A program made the translations under genes and the position numbers. A model generated the notes under the pieces. The model worked only from the letters and a program-made list of their open reading frames with translations. It had not been told where the DNA came from and searched no databases. DNA of 64,000 nt from Pyrocephalus nanus (Eukaryota; Chordata; Aves; Passeriformes; Tyrannidae), in NCBI GenBank assembly GCA_038380795.1, contig CM076259.1, positions 76,132,200 to 76,196,199 of the forward strand, written 5' to 3'. Shown here piece after piece: positions 1 through 25,160 of this stretch. Position 1 is the first letter of the stretch, and each line of letters opens with the position of its first letter.

Positions 1-493
1 ACTAGCCTCTGCTGCTCTGTAATGCATCAGCATTTTAGGAGTGCCTTTCCTGGCCAGGCAGGAAGAATCAGGACTGACAGAAAAAGGGCAGAGAGATCCC
101 CCATCCTGACGCCACTGTGTCGCTGGCATTGGTGGTTGCCTGCTGCTGCATGATACACTGTGAGGAAGACACTGAGCAAAATTACAAAAAGACAGTTGTC
201 TTTCAATCAGTCATTGGGAAAATAGCAGGCACTGTCCATTCCTTGGTGCGTTGCTGTTGAGAAGGTACCACATTTTTCCCCGCAGCAATCACACTTAAAT
301 AAAGGAGCCGTTGATGGGGCTGCACAGTATCAGCACTATATCAGTTTACATAATAGCATCCTGAATGACTTTTTATTTACCATGGAGTTTTACTCTGTCT
401 TGAAAAATAAGTAGTGCTGTGTGTTGGTACTACTGCCAAAGGACTTTTAAGGCAGCAAATCTGAGCACGTGAGCCACAGCCAATGATCAAAAC
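1..493. other. Left-edge intergenic sequence, no gene seen
   Basis: I see no splice-flanked coding exon, RNA gene or recognisable repeat here. Base composition is mixed and unremarkable. It ends where the LTR begins. Confidence 0.5.
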
Positions 494-1593
494 TGTGACT
501 TCACCACCTTGTCCACACATACTGGGCTTGCCTGCCACGGTTTCACAGCTGGGGAGCTACAGAGGTGGCTTCTGTGAGGAGCTTCTGGAAACTTTCCCCA
601 TGTCCAACAGAGACAATTCCACCTGGTTCTGAGACAGACCGGCTGCTGGCCAAGACCAAGCCCATCAGCAATGATACATCAGCAGTGATGTATCTGGGAT
701 GACAGATTTAAAAAGGGGAAAGAAGTTGTTGCATAATGGCAACTGCAGAGAGAAGAGGGAGAATAAGTGAGAGAAAGAGCTCTACAGACACCAAGGTCGG
801 TGAAGAGGGGGAGGAGGAAGAAGAGGTGCTTCAGGCACTAGGGCAGAGATTTCCCTGCAGTCTGTAGGGAAGACCATGGTGAGGCAGACTGTCCCCCTGC
901 AGCCCATGGAAGTCCACGGGGGTCCAAGTTCTCTGCTTGCAGCCTGTGGAGAACTCCACACCAGATGTGGATGCCTGACAGAGGCTGTGATCCTGTGAGA
1001 AACAGGCTCCTGGCAGGACCTGTGGACCTGTGGAGACAGGAGCCTGCACTGTAGCAGATTTGGTAGCAGGACTTGTGTCCCTGCCAGGACTCACACTGGA
1101 GCAGTCTCTTCCTGAAGGACTGCACCTGTGGGAAGGATTCACATTGGAGAAATTCGTGGAGGACTGTCTCCTGTGGGAAGAACTCCAGGCTGGAGCAGGA
1201 GCAGAGTGTGAGGAGGAAAGAGTGGCAGAGACAACGTGTGATTAACTGACCACAGTCCCCATTCGCTGTCTCCCTGTACTGCTGGTGGGGAGAAGGTGGA
1301 GAATTTAGGAGTGAAATTAAGCCCAGGTTGGAGGGTGTGATGAGGGAAAGGTGTTTTTAAGATTTGATTTTATTTCTCATTACCCCACTCTGATTTGCCT
1401 GGTAATAAATTAATTTCCCCATTTCAGTCTGCTTTGCCCATGACAGTAATTAATGAGTGACCTCTCCCTGTCTTTATCTCAGCCCACAAGCCTTTTGCTG
1501 TATTTTCTCTCCCCTGTCCAGCTGAGGGGGGGAATGACAAAACGGCTTTGGTGGGCACCTGGCATCCAGCCAAGGAGAACCCAGCACACCACA
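494..1593 (+). mobile_element. Solo LTR of an endogenous retrovirus (songbird-type)
   Basis: The block opens with TGTGACTTC and closes with CACCACA, giving the short TG...CA inverted ends of an LTR. It contains a GC-rich middle made of repeated phrases of the type 'ctgtgggaag..ctccaggctggagcag'. After that come an AATAAA poly(A) signal at 1404-1409 and a pyrimidine-rich 3' portion. The whole pattern matches, from memory, ERV LTRs that are abundant in passerine birds; the ERVL-like class is my guess. No primer binding site, gag, pol or env follows on either side, so this is a solo LTR left by recombination between two LTRs. I could not see a matching target-site duplication, which suggests an old insertion or a boundary misplaced by a few bases. 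Open frames within it are not real genes. Confidence 0.8.
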
Positions 1594-3065
1594 AGTCTGA
1601 GCTACTACGTCAGGCTACCATATCTGAAACTGTGTTAATAAATATACGAGTTAAAACATTAAGGCTTTACACTGAAAGTACAGGAAAACAGGATTTCAGC
1701 TACTTTGTAGTCTGGATTCATGACCAGGGTCACCCTCAATAGCAACCTTCTCATCCCGTCATCAAAGACAGGATGTGGCAAGAGAGGAAATAAAGAAAAA
1801 GAGTACTTCAAGGTACAGGCAAAGAAATCACTAAACACAATTCACACAAGTAATACAGAATTCCTGAGTAGTAAGTAGGCGGTGGGTTCACATTTTTTTT
1901 CTCAATGACACTATTGTTTCTCAGGCTCCTTCTACTGTACTCAAGCACAGATTAACATCAAACCAGAAAAGTATTTAGCCTTTGGCATTTTGGAAGGAAT
2001 TTTGGTCAAAATAAAACATTCTACATATAAACTTGTGTGGAAACCAATATATCAATTGAAAGAATAAATAAATTACATGTTATTTCATAAAGACAGGTGA
2101 TAACTCTAGAAAAAACAAGAAGAAAGATAATTCTATAAGGAAACCTGCAGCCTCCAGACACCTGAGCATTTTCTAGGTTTCCTGAATATCCTAGCGAATT
2201 TAAATCTTTGGGAACTCTCAGCACAAACTACTGCCCTTTCACCACCTTACTCTTTGTCTCGCTGTCCTGTATGTGGGAGAATGAGACTCAGACTTTCTAA
2301 CTAAACAAGCATACATTTTCCAGTGTCCATATTGTGTAGGAACACAGATAAAAGCTCAAGCTATTCATGGTTTAGATAAATACAATGCTGACTGACAGAT
2401 TAAACCACTGCTGCAGTGATCAGCTAGGCAAAGACAGCTTTTTCTCCAGAATTATTTCATCAGCTCCTAGTCTGGGCTAACTATAAAGGCAGTCATAGAG
2501 TATATTCACCTCCAGGGAACAATACACCCCCTTCAGACTGAAATCTTGGCAAGTTCAGATGACTTCTCTATCCTAATTTCTCTGTCTTGAACTCAAAAGG
2601 AGGTGAGGGTGACTGGTTCAAACTCAGACAGACACTGTTCTTCTAAATACCTAAAGTGAAGTGAGATGAATGTCACTAAATGGCTGTGGTAAGGGAGGAC
2701 CTCCATAGAGATTTATGCTGGTTTACATGATGTGAAATGGAATACAAGCTGATTTAACATCCTGGTTTTGGCACATGTGGAGCTTTACAGATGTTGTGCA
2801 AAACCTGTTAGGAGCCTGAAGCCCAGTGAACTTGCAGGCTGTCTTTGTGGCCCATGATCAGTCTTAGGCATGAGCCTAAGACTTTGTCTGCAGTGTGGAA
2901 GGGTAGGATAGAGGCTCTCATCTCAACAATTCACCTATGCCACAAATTGTCCTATTCACAGGGGAAAAAATATGAAGAAGGAAATCCAGATCTGGTTCTG
3001 CACCACATTAAAAGAAAAAATCTGAAAGATAGAAAAACACAGTATTTGAAATCATATCAGAAATT
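1594..3065. other. Intergenic, AT-rich, no gene seen
   Basis: Only short chance open frames occur, none with family-like sequence or convincing splice sites. No structured RNA or recognised repeat was found. Confidence 0.5.
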
Positions 3066-3112
3066 ATAGAATCATAGTATAGTTTGGGTGGGAATCTTAC
3101 ATTAGTCTTTCC
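3066..3112 (-). repeat. CR1 LINE 3'-end fragment (short)
   Basis: The words 'atagaatcatag' and 'gtttgggtgggaa' reproduce the reverse complement of the CR1 3' terminus, whose end is the tandem ATTCTATG word. Only about 45 bases are recognisable, so this is a heavily truncated, diverged copy. The element's sense strand is minus. Confidence 0.55.
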
Positions 3113-4944
3113 AGAGCCTGTTCCAGAAGACACTCTTTTGTCACAATTTTTATTCAAAATCCTAATGCTACTGCTTATCCCAATGGAATTAATAAAATGG
3201 AACAAAAGATAATCATCCCTCATGTCATGTGGGCTAAATTCCAAGAACATTGTTGGGCAAAGTAATGAATGCTCCCATGCTTAAAGCAAGAGGATGTATG
3301 TACATTCAAAGAAAAAGTATAATGTTTCCCCTGAGGTTCACTGAGGAATAAAGATAGCATTGATAACCATAGCAGAACTGGAGGTCAAGGTTTCGCTTAA
3401 CTGCCCCAGATTTGCCTTGTTAACTGTACCATATATTCTATAGATCTACATTACTATGAAATATGAGTTCTATATTCCTACAAAAGCACAAAGTAGGAAC
3501 TCTGGAATATATGGCTGGGAAAGAAAAAAAAGAAAAAAAAAATTTAACCAAAACTCCCAAGGAACCGGATCACAAAAAGCCTCATTACATGAGGTTTTGT
3601 CAGCTGAAAATTTCTATTTTCTTTTTAGCTGCATTTTATTTCCAGAAAGTTGAAACCCACAATTCTAATTCTTCTACAGGACCAGAAACCAGATAGACAA
3701 TAACTAAGGTTTGTTATTAAAAATATACAAAAATAAAAACCACTAAATGTGAGTCCTGACTCATGTTTTCTAAACTCCTTGCATCTATCATACTGCATAA
3801 CTAAATGAGATTTGCCAGATGGCTGTAAACAGTGAGGGAGACAAAGTCAGATATCTTTTTTGTCAAGAGACAGAAACAAGTATCTTCTATCAAACAAACC
3901 CAGTTTTCAACCCAAAGAGTAGGAAATTTTACCACATGTAAGTACCATTTTTTCACTGCTGAGAGGCAGGCAAGACAGTAACAAATATCAAGTGCAGAAA
4001 TTGCAATCAGGGACAAGGAGGGAACGTTTTAGGGACATGGAGTAAGAGGACAATCACATCACATGAGGATTACCTGAAGTTGCTAAAACCCTCCAGAAGC
4101 CTATGAAAAACCATCAGGCACAGCAACTTCCTCCCACCACTCTCAGAAATACCAAATGTAGGTGTTTCAAAGTAAAGCTCTAAACTTCTTTATTAATTGT
4201 CATGTTCTGATTGCAAGTTGTTGCAGCCTGAAACAGAGCTAGGATGTTGGGTACACCTCTCACTGAGCTGCTCCTTCTGCCACAGTTTTCATTCACTTAA
4301 AACAGAAGCCAAAGACGGTCGTGGAAAAAGCATGTGAACCAAATCCACCAGATTTCAAATATTTGCATAAAGCTGAAGCAACATAATAAAAGGTAATTTT
4401 TCCTCTGAATCCCTGTGAGGTATCAACTTCAGTATTTGACAGACATTTTAAAAAGTATATGTAAACATATCTGTAGGGGCAGAGAAGTTTCCCAGTTGCA
4501 GAGAAGGAACTTTGTGACTAAAACATAAAGTCTTAAAAAGATGTGAAAGTAGCCTGGATTTGTGTCCTAGCAAGGGGTTCATCTTGAGGGAAGAAGCTAA
4601 TAGAAGAATAAATGGAAATGTTTGCTGGCAAGAATAAATCTAGAAAGCAGAAAAAAAAAGAAAAAAAAAAAAAAAAAAGATTATGTAAACAAGGTACACC
4701 TGAATCAAAAATGCCTGAATATTGTGTGACAAGCAATAAAGCAGCAACACTTGCTGCTTTTTTCACAGAACCTGCCAAATCACATTAGAAATCTGCATCA
4801 AGCCTGCAAAATCAAACAGACAGAAGTCAAAAAATACCAGAATTAAGTTTATCTCATAATTTTATCCTTTTCTTCCACAAAAGACCCTAGGCTTTACTCA
4901 GTATTGAAGCAGCATCCAAGCCTTTGTGAGCTGCAGTGCTGGGA
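3113..4944. other. Intergenic, AT-rich, no gene seen
   Basis: No gene-like exon found. Contains an interrupted A-tract at about 4650-4678, probably simple-sequence expansion. The stretch is otherwise featureless to my reading. Confidence 0.45.
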
Positions 4945-5275
4945 CACAGAATCACAGAAACTGCTGAGCTGGAAGGGACCCACAAGGATCATCAAGTCCA
5001 ACCCTTAGCCTTGCACAGGACCATCCTCAAGAGTCACACCATGTGTCTCAGAGTATCATCCAAACATTTCTTGAACTCTGTCAGGCTTGGTGCTGTGACC
5101 ACTTCCTTGGGAAGCCAACCACCAATCCAAATCCCGTTGCAAACAAAATTGAGATTTTCTTCTCAGTATCAATGCTATCACTTGGTATTTCAGTGTTCCA
5201 CAAAATTTCTGTTTAACATCACAAAACCTCTGAGAAGGCAATTGTTGTCACAGGTAATATTATCCTTAGCTTAAA
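4945..5275 (-). repeat. CR1 LINE 3' fragment
   Basis: It begins with 'cacagaatcacag' followed by 'gagctggaagggaccc' and 'atcatcaagtccaaccc', the reverse complement of the CR1 3' untranslated end. The following bases ('accacttccttgggaagcc') fit the adjoining CR1 sequence. The copy is 5'-truncated, as nearly all avian CR1 copies are. The inner boundary near 5275 is approximate because similarity fades. Confidence 0.85.
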
Positions 5276-6640
5276 AATAGAAATTTCAGACACTACCACA
5301 GCACATACTTGTCAGACATCCATGTGCCTGGGTACTCCTGCTAAAACTCAGACAGTTTGAGAGAGACCCACACTTTTCCTGGCCCTCAAAAAATCAGTGA
5401 CAGAGGGCATCAAACCTCCAGAACAGCACTGAGTGGGTAAGGCCAGACCACTGCATAAAAGCAGTCTCAGGGCCACATCCTGGCCCCCTGGCTGAGCAGC
5501 ACCAGCTGGATGGTCTCTGCATTGTGTAGGGCTGTTCCCTCTGTAGCAAACGTACCTTGTCTCTCAGGGTGCTGGTGCACAAGCCAAGCAGAGAGTCAGA
5601 GGTCTGATGTCCAAGTCTGCTCCACAACTTTCTTTTATTCAGTAGTATGAAAAAGGCCAGAAAGTAAACAGTCATTCTTTCTTTTGCCTCTCTGATAACA
5701 CATCTGCAGGAAATTAGTACCTCCCTTACTCATTCCCAGAGAACCATTAATGTCTTTTATGAATAATTAAAAGCGTTTCACAAAAAAAAAAAAAAAATAT
5801 ATCAAACATGCGAAAGTACATATGAGAATTCAAAAGCTATCGTTTTAACTTTTCCTTACATCCCTGAGTACTCAAGCGTGCAGTCTTAATGTTCGTTCGA
5901 AAGCTTAAAAAATCTTTAGGGAAAACTGTCAAGTCAGCACCCATTATGATCAAATACCACATAGCATGAAGATACCTGCTCTAAGACAGAAAAAGTTTAA
6001 CAAAGGGCAGGTCCATATTAAAGGAATTGCAACAAATTACCAAGGACAACTAATAAACTTCCAGCCTCTTCATGGCTTCAAATCAAAACCAGGTGCCCTT
6101 CTTAAAAATATGCTTCAGAAAAATCCAAGTGATTTTTCCCAACTTAAAAGTAAATAAAGGATCAGTAGGAAATACATGAACGGTAAAGATTATGTGAGAT
6201 TAATTACCACAGTTCCTGGACTCGAAGGTATTCCTTTCCCTTTATGTGAAGTAAAATAGTTTCATCCATCTGTTGACAGCAGAGTAGCGACGTCCGGGGA
6301 ATTTTGACCTGCGCTCCAGATTTTGGCAAAAAGTAATCTCTAATCCTCTCTCTGTCACTCTCCCAGTACCCTGGAGAGACTCCCTCGTTCCCTGCCTCTA
6401 CCCTCCCAGTCATCCCGCTCCTCATCACAGTTTCACTTTCTTTTCTCTCTTCCCTCCCGTCACCCATCGACAGTGGGAGATGGCGAGGGGCAGAGAAGGG
6501 ACCGGGAATGAAGCTTGCTGGTTTGTTTTTCCATCCCTAATAATAAAAGGTAAACTTAAAAGAGCTAAAACAGGAAACCATAAAGCAGGGAACGGTTCGT
6601 CATGAGCAACACGCTCGGTATCGGCTCAGCAAAGGATTGA
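5276..6640. other. Intergenic, no gene seen
   Basis: A moderately GC-rich block at about 5390-5680 and another at 6280-6490 stand out from AT-rich surroundings. They have no recognisable protein, RNA or repeat signature. Open frames there show no family resemblance. Confidence 0.45.
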
Positions 6641-6754
6641 TTCCCAGGCTCTTCAGGAGCCCCGGGAGCAGAGCCCGCGGGGCGGCCACAGCAGCAGCAG
6701 CCGCTCGCCACCTCCCGATGAGCTGGAGAAGCAAAAAAAGAAGGAAGGCCCTTC
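6641..6754. other. GC-rich 3' flank of the tRNA gene
   Basis: A short CpG-rich patch (about 6650-6720, with 'cccgcggggcggcc') sits immediately 3' of the tRNA gene on its transcribed strand. It includes the pol III terminator described separately. CpG preservation suggests an unmethylated, active locus; this is inference. Confidence 0.5.
6733..6739 (-). terminator. RNA polymerase III terminator of tRNA-Phe
   Basis: Seven A residues on the plus strand give a seven-T run on the tRNA sense strand. It lies 15 bases past the discriminator base, the position and form expected for pol III termination. Confidence 0.85.
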
Positions 6755-6827
6755 TGCCGAAACCCGGGATCGAACCAGGGACCTTTAGATCTTCAGTCTA
6801 ACGCTCTCCCAACTGAGCTATTTCGGC
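6755..6827 (-). tRNA. tRNA-Phe (anticodon GAA)
   Basis: The minus strand folds as a complete 73-nucleotide tRNA. The acceptor arm pairs GCCGAAA (6827-6821) with TTTCGGC (6762-6756), and the discriminator A is at 6755. The D arm carries TAGCTCAGTTGGGAGAGC. The anticodon GAA is read from 6794-6792 in the loop CTGAAGA, which identifies phenylalanine. The T arm contains GGTTCGATCCC, doubling as the B box, and the A box is TAGCTCAGTTGG. There is no intron, and CCA is not encoded, as usual for nuclear eukaryotic tRNA genes. All stems are intact, so this is likely a functional nuclear gene and not a tRNA-derived SINE or mitochondrial insertion. Confidence 0.97.
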
Positions 6828-8882
6828 CGCCGTGCTGCCCCTTTCCGCCTGATAGCACTAATTTGTTCTTTCCCACCCGTCACCTGGCTTGGCTCGGTAC
6901 GCAGGTTTAAATAAAACAGATGCGTGCTGGATAGCACAAACGAATGGACGAAGAGCCTTTGCAAACTAAATTACGCCGTAAGCCAAATTAAAATGCAGCA
7001 GTAACACAAAACTACCTGTATACATCTATGCACCACATATAACCTACAGGTGTTTACCATCGGGACAATGGTATTTTGGCTTTGGCTCCCTGGGTTATTT
7101 GGGAGGGTAACAAAAACTACAACATTCTGGGGGTTTTAGGAGCGTTAAATTAGCAGTATTTTAGCTTCAGTTTTCAGGGACTTTATTTTGAAGCCTGACA
7201 AATTCTTCGCAGAGATGATGTATCACAAATATATGAGAATACAAGGGGTACCTGCATGCCCATTTTTCCATGGTCTTGCTGGGAGCTGCATGTTCTACAG
7301 GAAAAACTCCATGTGTCTGCATAAATCACAAATCTTAAGCACAGTTATAAGAAAAAATAGTTTATGCTCACATTGTTGATTAAGCATTTATTTCAACAAG
7401 CAACTGCTGTAACACTCCTTTTGCTACAAGCTAAAGGCAAGGGATATACTCAAGTGCCCTCAACAGTGCACACCGCCCTGGTACTGGATGCTCACCTCCC
7501 AAGTTTGTGTTTATTTGTACATCCCGTGGCTCCAGAAAGACAGCATTTCATATTTCATATTCATGCTCCCTGCACGCTGTGTGGGGAGAGGCTGCTTTGC
7601 AACTGTTCACTGCTGCTCCCTCGTGTTGGTTAAAAAAACAAAACAAACCAAAAAAACCCCAACAAAACAAAAACACTAAAACTTTTTCTTTACCTCTCTC
7701 TCTTTCACAATAATAGAGGAGTTTAACAAATTCCTCCTTTTTCAGGTGGGGAAAAAACAGCCTCTTCCCAAGCCAGCCATATGAATATTCTGTGACATAG
7801 ACCCTCCCTATATCCTTTTATTTTCAGAGTGTATTTTTCCTCAAGTTGTTCCACTTTTGGGAAGCCTTTTGTGAGCAAACACTGTTCTTCAGGAGCTGAT
7901 ACATTTTCAAAAGTTGAAGACCTATTTTCAGAAGTAAAAAGGCTGAGGACTGGGCCAGCAGTTTCATGACTGAAAACAAAAACTCTCACTCAGCAAAAAA
8001 ATTTCAGTTAGGGAGAGGTTAAAAAAACCACCCACACCATTGTACTAAAGAGGTGTGCAAACAACATACAGATACAAAATCTCATCTTCTCATGATTTTC
8101 CATTGCCACTGGCAATGATTGTTTTGCTGAGAAATTATGAATGTAATCCCTTAACAAGCGTGTCTCCTACTGATGCAGCTAACACAATCTTGTGATCTTT
8201 GCTGCAGATAAGCTCCCAATGTGTCATGGCACGCTTAGAAGTCAAAACACTATTGACTTAAGAGTTTTCATGCATTACCACAACAGAGGTACAACTATGG
8301 ACCAACGGGTTATTATGATTTTTATTATTTTTAGAAACCTTTGTTTTGCCAGGTGAAATGGAATCGGAAATAAAAACTACAGGTAATGCAAAACAAAATG
8401 AAACAAAAGAGTAGGACAATTCAGTCCCAGATATAGTATATTTGTCACCTTTTCCCCAGAAAGAATTAGGGGAGGGGTTTTGTATTAAAGTTCCTCCTAT
8501 TGAAAAGTAGAAAGATATTTGCATTTCATGGCTATTTAAAGAGCATAAGAACATAGTTTTAGCAAAATGAAGCATTCTCAATCAAAAAAAAAAAAAATTA
8601 AAAAAAAAAAGCTCACATTTTTTTTCACCAGCAACCTTTCTCTAACATCAAATAAAGTACAGGGTGGACAAACTAAGATTTTTTCCAGTCCATCATATGA
8701 TGACAGTGATGATCAGCCTCAAGCACAATGACACCCCTTAATGCCAATCAGCATACAAGTGTAAGCAAGTGCCAAGGTCAGACCAGAGAAAGCCTTGGAG
8801 AAAGTAAGAGTTGTATCCATTGCACAGACTGGAGCCAATACACACACAAGAAGGGCCCCACAGGCCACAATTTGCAGAATAA
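6828..8882. other. Intergenic, AT-rich, no gene seen
   Basis: No supported gene. Contains an A/C-rich simple stretch at about 7633-7676 (aaaacaaaacaaacc-like) and A-runs at about 8585-8610. Open frames are short and unlike known families. Confidence 0.45.
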
Positions 8883-9039
8883 GCTCTGGATGCCCCATCC
8901 CTGGAAGTGATCAAGGCCAGGTTGGATGGTGCTCTGAGCAAACTCATCCAGTGGAAGGTGTCCCTGTCTCTGGCAAGGGGGCTTGAACTAGATGGTCTTT
9001 GAGGTCCCTTCCAACCCAAACCACTCTATGATTCTATGA
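8883..9039 (+). repeat. CR1 LINE 3' fragment
   Basis: Runs 'ctggatgccccatccctgg' to 'gaggtcccttccaaccc' and ends 'ctatgattctatga', the classic CR1 3' terminus in sense orientation. Only the last 157 bases remain, a 5'-truncated insertion. The terminal octamer repeat is present about one and a half times. Confidence 0.92.
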
Positions 9040-11115
9040 CTGCAGATGGCTCTGCCTCAGCTGCCCACTGCAATGTCTTCCAAATCCGTTCACTTGCTGA
9101 TGGCGAGGGAGGTATTGAATAGCAGGTGTGCTACACCAAAATAATGGGGTAGCAATGTTGGCTTTCCCCCATGCACAAGGGATTTCAGGAGCTGCTTCCA
9201 AATATCTGATCCAGCTCACAACCCCAAAAAGAGATGCAAACCCATGCCTGTGCCCAAATAACTTCCCAAGTCTGTGACAGAATCTGGATAGAAAACCCTT
9301 GCCAAAGGCCAGTCTTCTACATTAGAAAGTTTTAGGGATTTACGTGACATACACGCTTACTCCATTTATTTTCTTAATTGGTGTAGCCTTTGTTCTGTGA
9401 CACAAACCTTGAGAGAATGGAATGAAAGGTTACAGTGTTCACAGTATTTTACATCACTCCCCCTTTGCCATCTGCAGAAATGCTTCCCAGTAAAAACAGT
9501 GAAAAATAAAACCTAAAAGCATTATACTTCTCCACAGTGACAGTTCACTAGTTGATCCTTTGTTCCTTTCTTCCTACAGAAGCCAGAAGGTTAATGGCAA
9601 AATAAGCTGTTTTCTTTGACAGGAAAAAGACTTTTCTCTGTGAAAGAAATGGTCCTACCAGAGCACTCACCCGCTAAGAAAACCTGATCTACAGCAAAGT
9701 AGCTCAAAGAAAAAGCCTCCTAGATTTAAAAAAAAAAAAAAAAAATTGAATGTGCATGCATACATTTATACACATATAAAAAAAAATAGGAATACTGAGC
9801 AAAAAATCTCAATCAGTTGGAAGGATTAAATCTTCAAAACCTAAATAAACCAGAACAGCTTCCACTAAAAAACAATTGATCCTTTTGAAAAAATCCACTC
9901 CTAGTAACATCACTTGTTTGGATAGTGACATAAATATGAAAGCTTGCGTCTTCAGCATCTAAATATTCAAAACACTTTTCAAAAAAATCTATTCAATTAA
10001 CCAATCACACCCTACTGCTTTCTTCTGTGTATTTCCAGTAACACCGTCATATGTTAATTGATTTGCAGTGTTCCAAGACACTGTACTTATTTTGAATGTT
10101 TAAAATAATTTTAAATTAAGGATTATGTAAGTTTAAAATAGTAAAATTTTAGTAATCTGTAATCTCTCTTCCCAAAAACACATCACAACCAGTATTCCAG
10201 AACAAGCAGATGAGAAATACACAGACTTGTGTGTATCTAACCCAAAGCAGCTGCCACGGTAACCATAAATACAGATAAAACAGATCCTTGCAGCACTTCA
10301 GCTATTTCTGGTACTGGCTTTTGTAGAACACATAACATAAACATGGATATTGTAAGGAAGGATGCATATTGTATGGAAGCCATACCTCAAGAAAAATATA
10401 AAAATTAAGAAAATATTTGAATGTCATCAGCAACGTGTGTTTGGCAATGAAATTTAAGTGATTCATCCATAGAAGTGTATCTAGTTAGCCAAGTACGCTA
10501 AGAGAGCAATACACACTAACTCCTGTAACTTCTGTCCTTCCCAAATGGAGGCTTTGACTTCCAAACCAAGTATCAGAAACCCAAAAAATACAATTGCCAC
10601 GCAGTTCAAGTGTACCGTAATATTATCCCAGTTTATCATGGAAAACTCACCTTCAAAACCCCACTCCTAGACTTTAGAACACATACTTGACACTATGGTA
10701 AACCCAGAAACAGCCTTTTTTTAGGCAGAACTGGCATTTTATCAATAGCACCATGCACCACACAAAAGGGGTGAGGATGTTGGAAGCACTTGTGTTTTAA
10801 GAGTTAACTCCCAGTTTCTGAGACAATTTTGAAGTCACTGCAACTTCTGAGAACACCATAGCACCCCAGTCCTACGCTTCTTGAAGCTCTACCCAGGGGC
10901 CACAGAAGGATCTGGGACTGTGCCAAGTACAGAAGCTCAAGTGATAAAACCAAGAAGAGTGGTCTCTTTTGTTATCTGCCACACGACCTCAAAGAAAAAA
11001 AAGTAATTTTTTTAATAGGAAAAAAGGGAATTTTTCAGGATAGAGGAAGAGCTAAGAAATATTCTTTTAAAAAAACCCACCATCCACATTTTCAGCACGT
11101 TTTTCTTAATTACAA
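9040..11115. other. Intergenic, strongly AT-rich, no gene seen
   Basis: No exon with splice context, RNA gene or named repeat could be supported. An A-run lies at about 9727-9745. The right end adjoins the presumed TGDS 3' end. Confidence 0.45.
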
Positions 11116-11136
11116 GAAACCGTTTATGCCATGACT

Positions 11137-11142
11137 TTTATT
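11137..11142 (-). promoter_or_regulatory. Candidate TGDS poly(A) signal (AATAAA)
   Basis: TTTATT on the plus strand is AATAAA on the TGDS strand, the first canonical hexamer I find downstream of the stop codon. It would give a 3' UTR of about 1 kb. A weaker ATTAAA variant at 11584-11589 is an alternative. The sequence after it is T-rich (TTTCTTGTAATT on the minus strand), as poly(A) sites often are. Confidence 0.4.
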
Positions 11143-12107
11143 ACTGAATCAACTTAGAAAAAGATTCACTGACATATTTCTAGAATTGATGTTTTTTTCC
11201 AAATTTTACATTAAAATTCAAATGTTGTTTTACCTTTAAAATGTTACAGACAAAAAATTTGTGAAAACACTGCATTGAATAAGGTCTGCCAACCCACAAT
11301 TCACAGAAAAAAAAATATTTAAAAACATTTTCTCCATAAATAACCTTCATATCACAGGACATAATATCACCGGAATGTTAACTGTGTTCCAGTATTTCAA
11401 GTTTGTTACAATTACATTTACAAAAAGGAAATTACCATGTAAAAGACAGTAATACAGTAAAAAGAGGACAAAGTTTAAGAAAATGCTTCTGGAAATCTCA
11501 GCAAGAACACCTGCTACTTCTTGACACCTTTCCCCTTTGCTCTCCTTAAAAAGGGGCATTTAAAGTTATACAGTAGGTAACAGTTTAATCAGCCACCTAC
11601 CAAAGTTAATACTGCACCAAAGAGAAATGGACGGAACAATACAGGTGCCATATCTAGATTTTATCAACTCATTTCGACTCGTAAAAAAAATATACCATTT
11701 CTCCCCTTGATTAGAAATAAAACCTCTTTGAAGTGACAAAAATATTACACCATAAAAACAAACTAATACAGATGAATGATTCCACAACTAAAACAAATCT
11801 AACAGAAAGTCCCAAGGCTACAAATTCAATTAATTATTTTAGTTAATAAGGCAGATTTTACTTCAGTTACACTAATTTATAGCATTATAAATATGCTTCA
11901 CTCCGTGCAGGTCTTTAAAATTGATACCTAGCGAGAATAGAGTATTGCACCAAAAGCTGAAACCATTCCAAAGTTGTGCCACACTGTAGCTCTGTACTCA
12001 TGCCATGTATCTTGAAAACATTCAGACTCCAGTGCAGCCACTTGATTGCAGGCTTTGAAGAAAAGACCGTATGAGGTAGAAAAAACTCCTTCAGGTTCTG
12101 CACCGCC

Positions 12108-25160
<13,053 letters not shown>

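Noticed and set aside
1594..6640. Internal retroviral genes beside the LTR
   Set aside because: No gag, pol or env-like sequence and no primer binding site on either side, so only a solo LTR is called.
1..12000. DCT exons, expected on the TGDS side
   Set aside because: No tyrosinase-family copper-site or cysteine-rich sequence appears in any frame.
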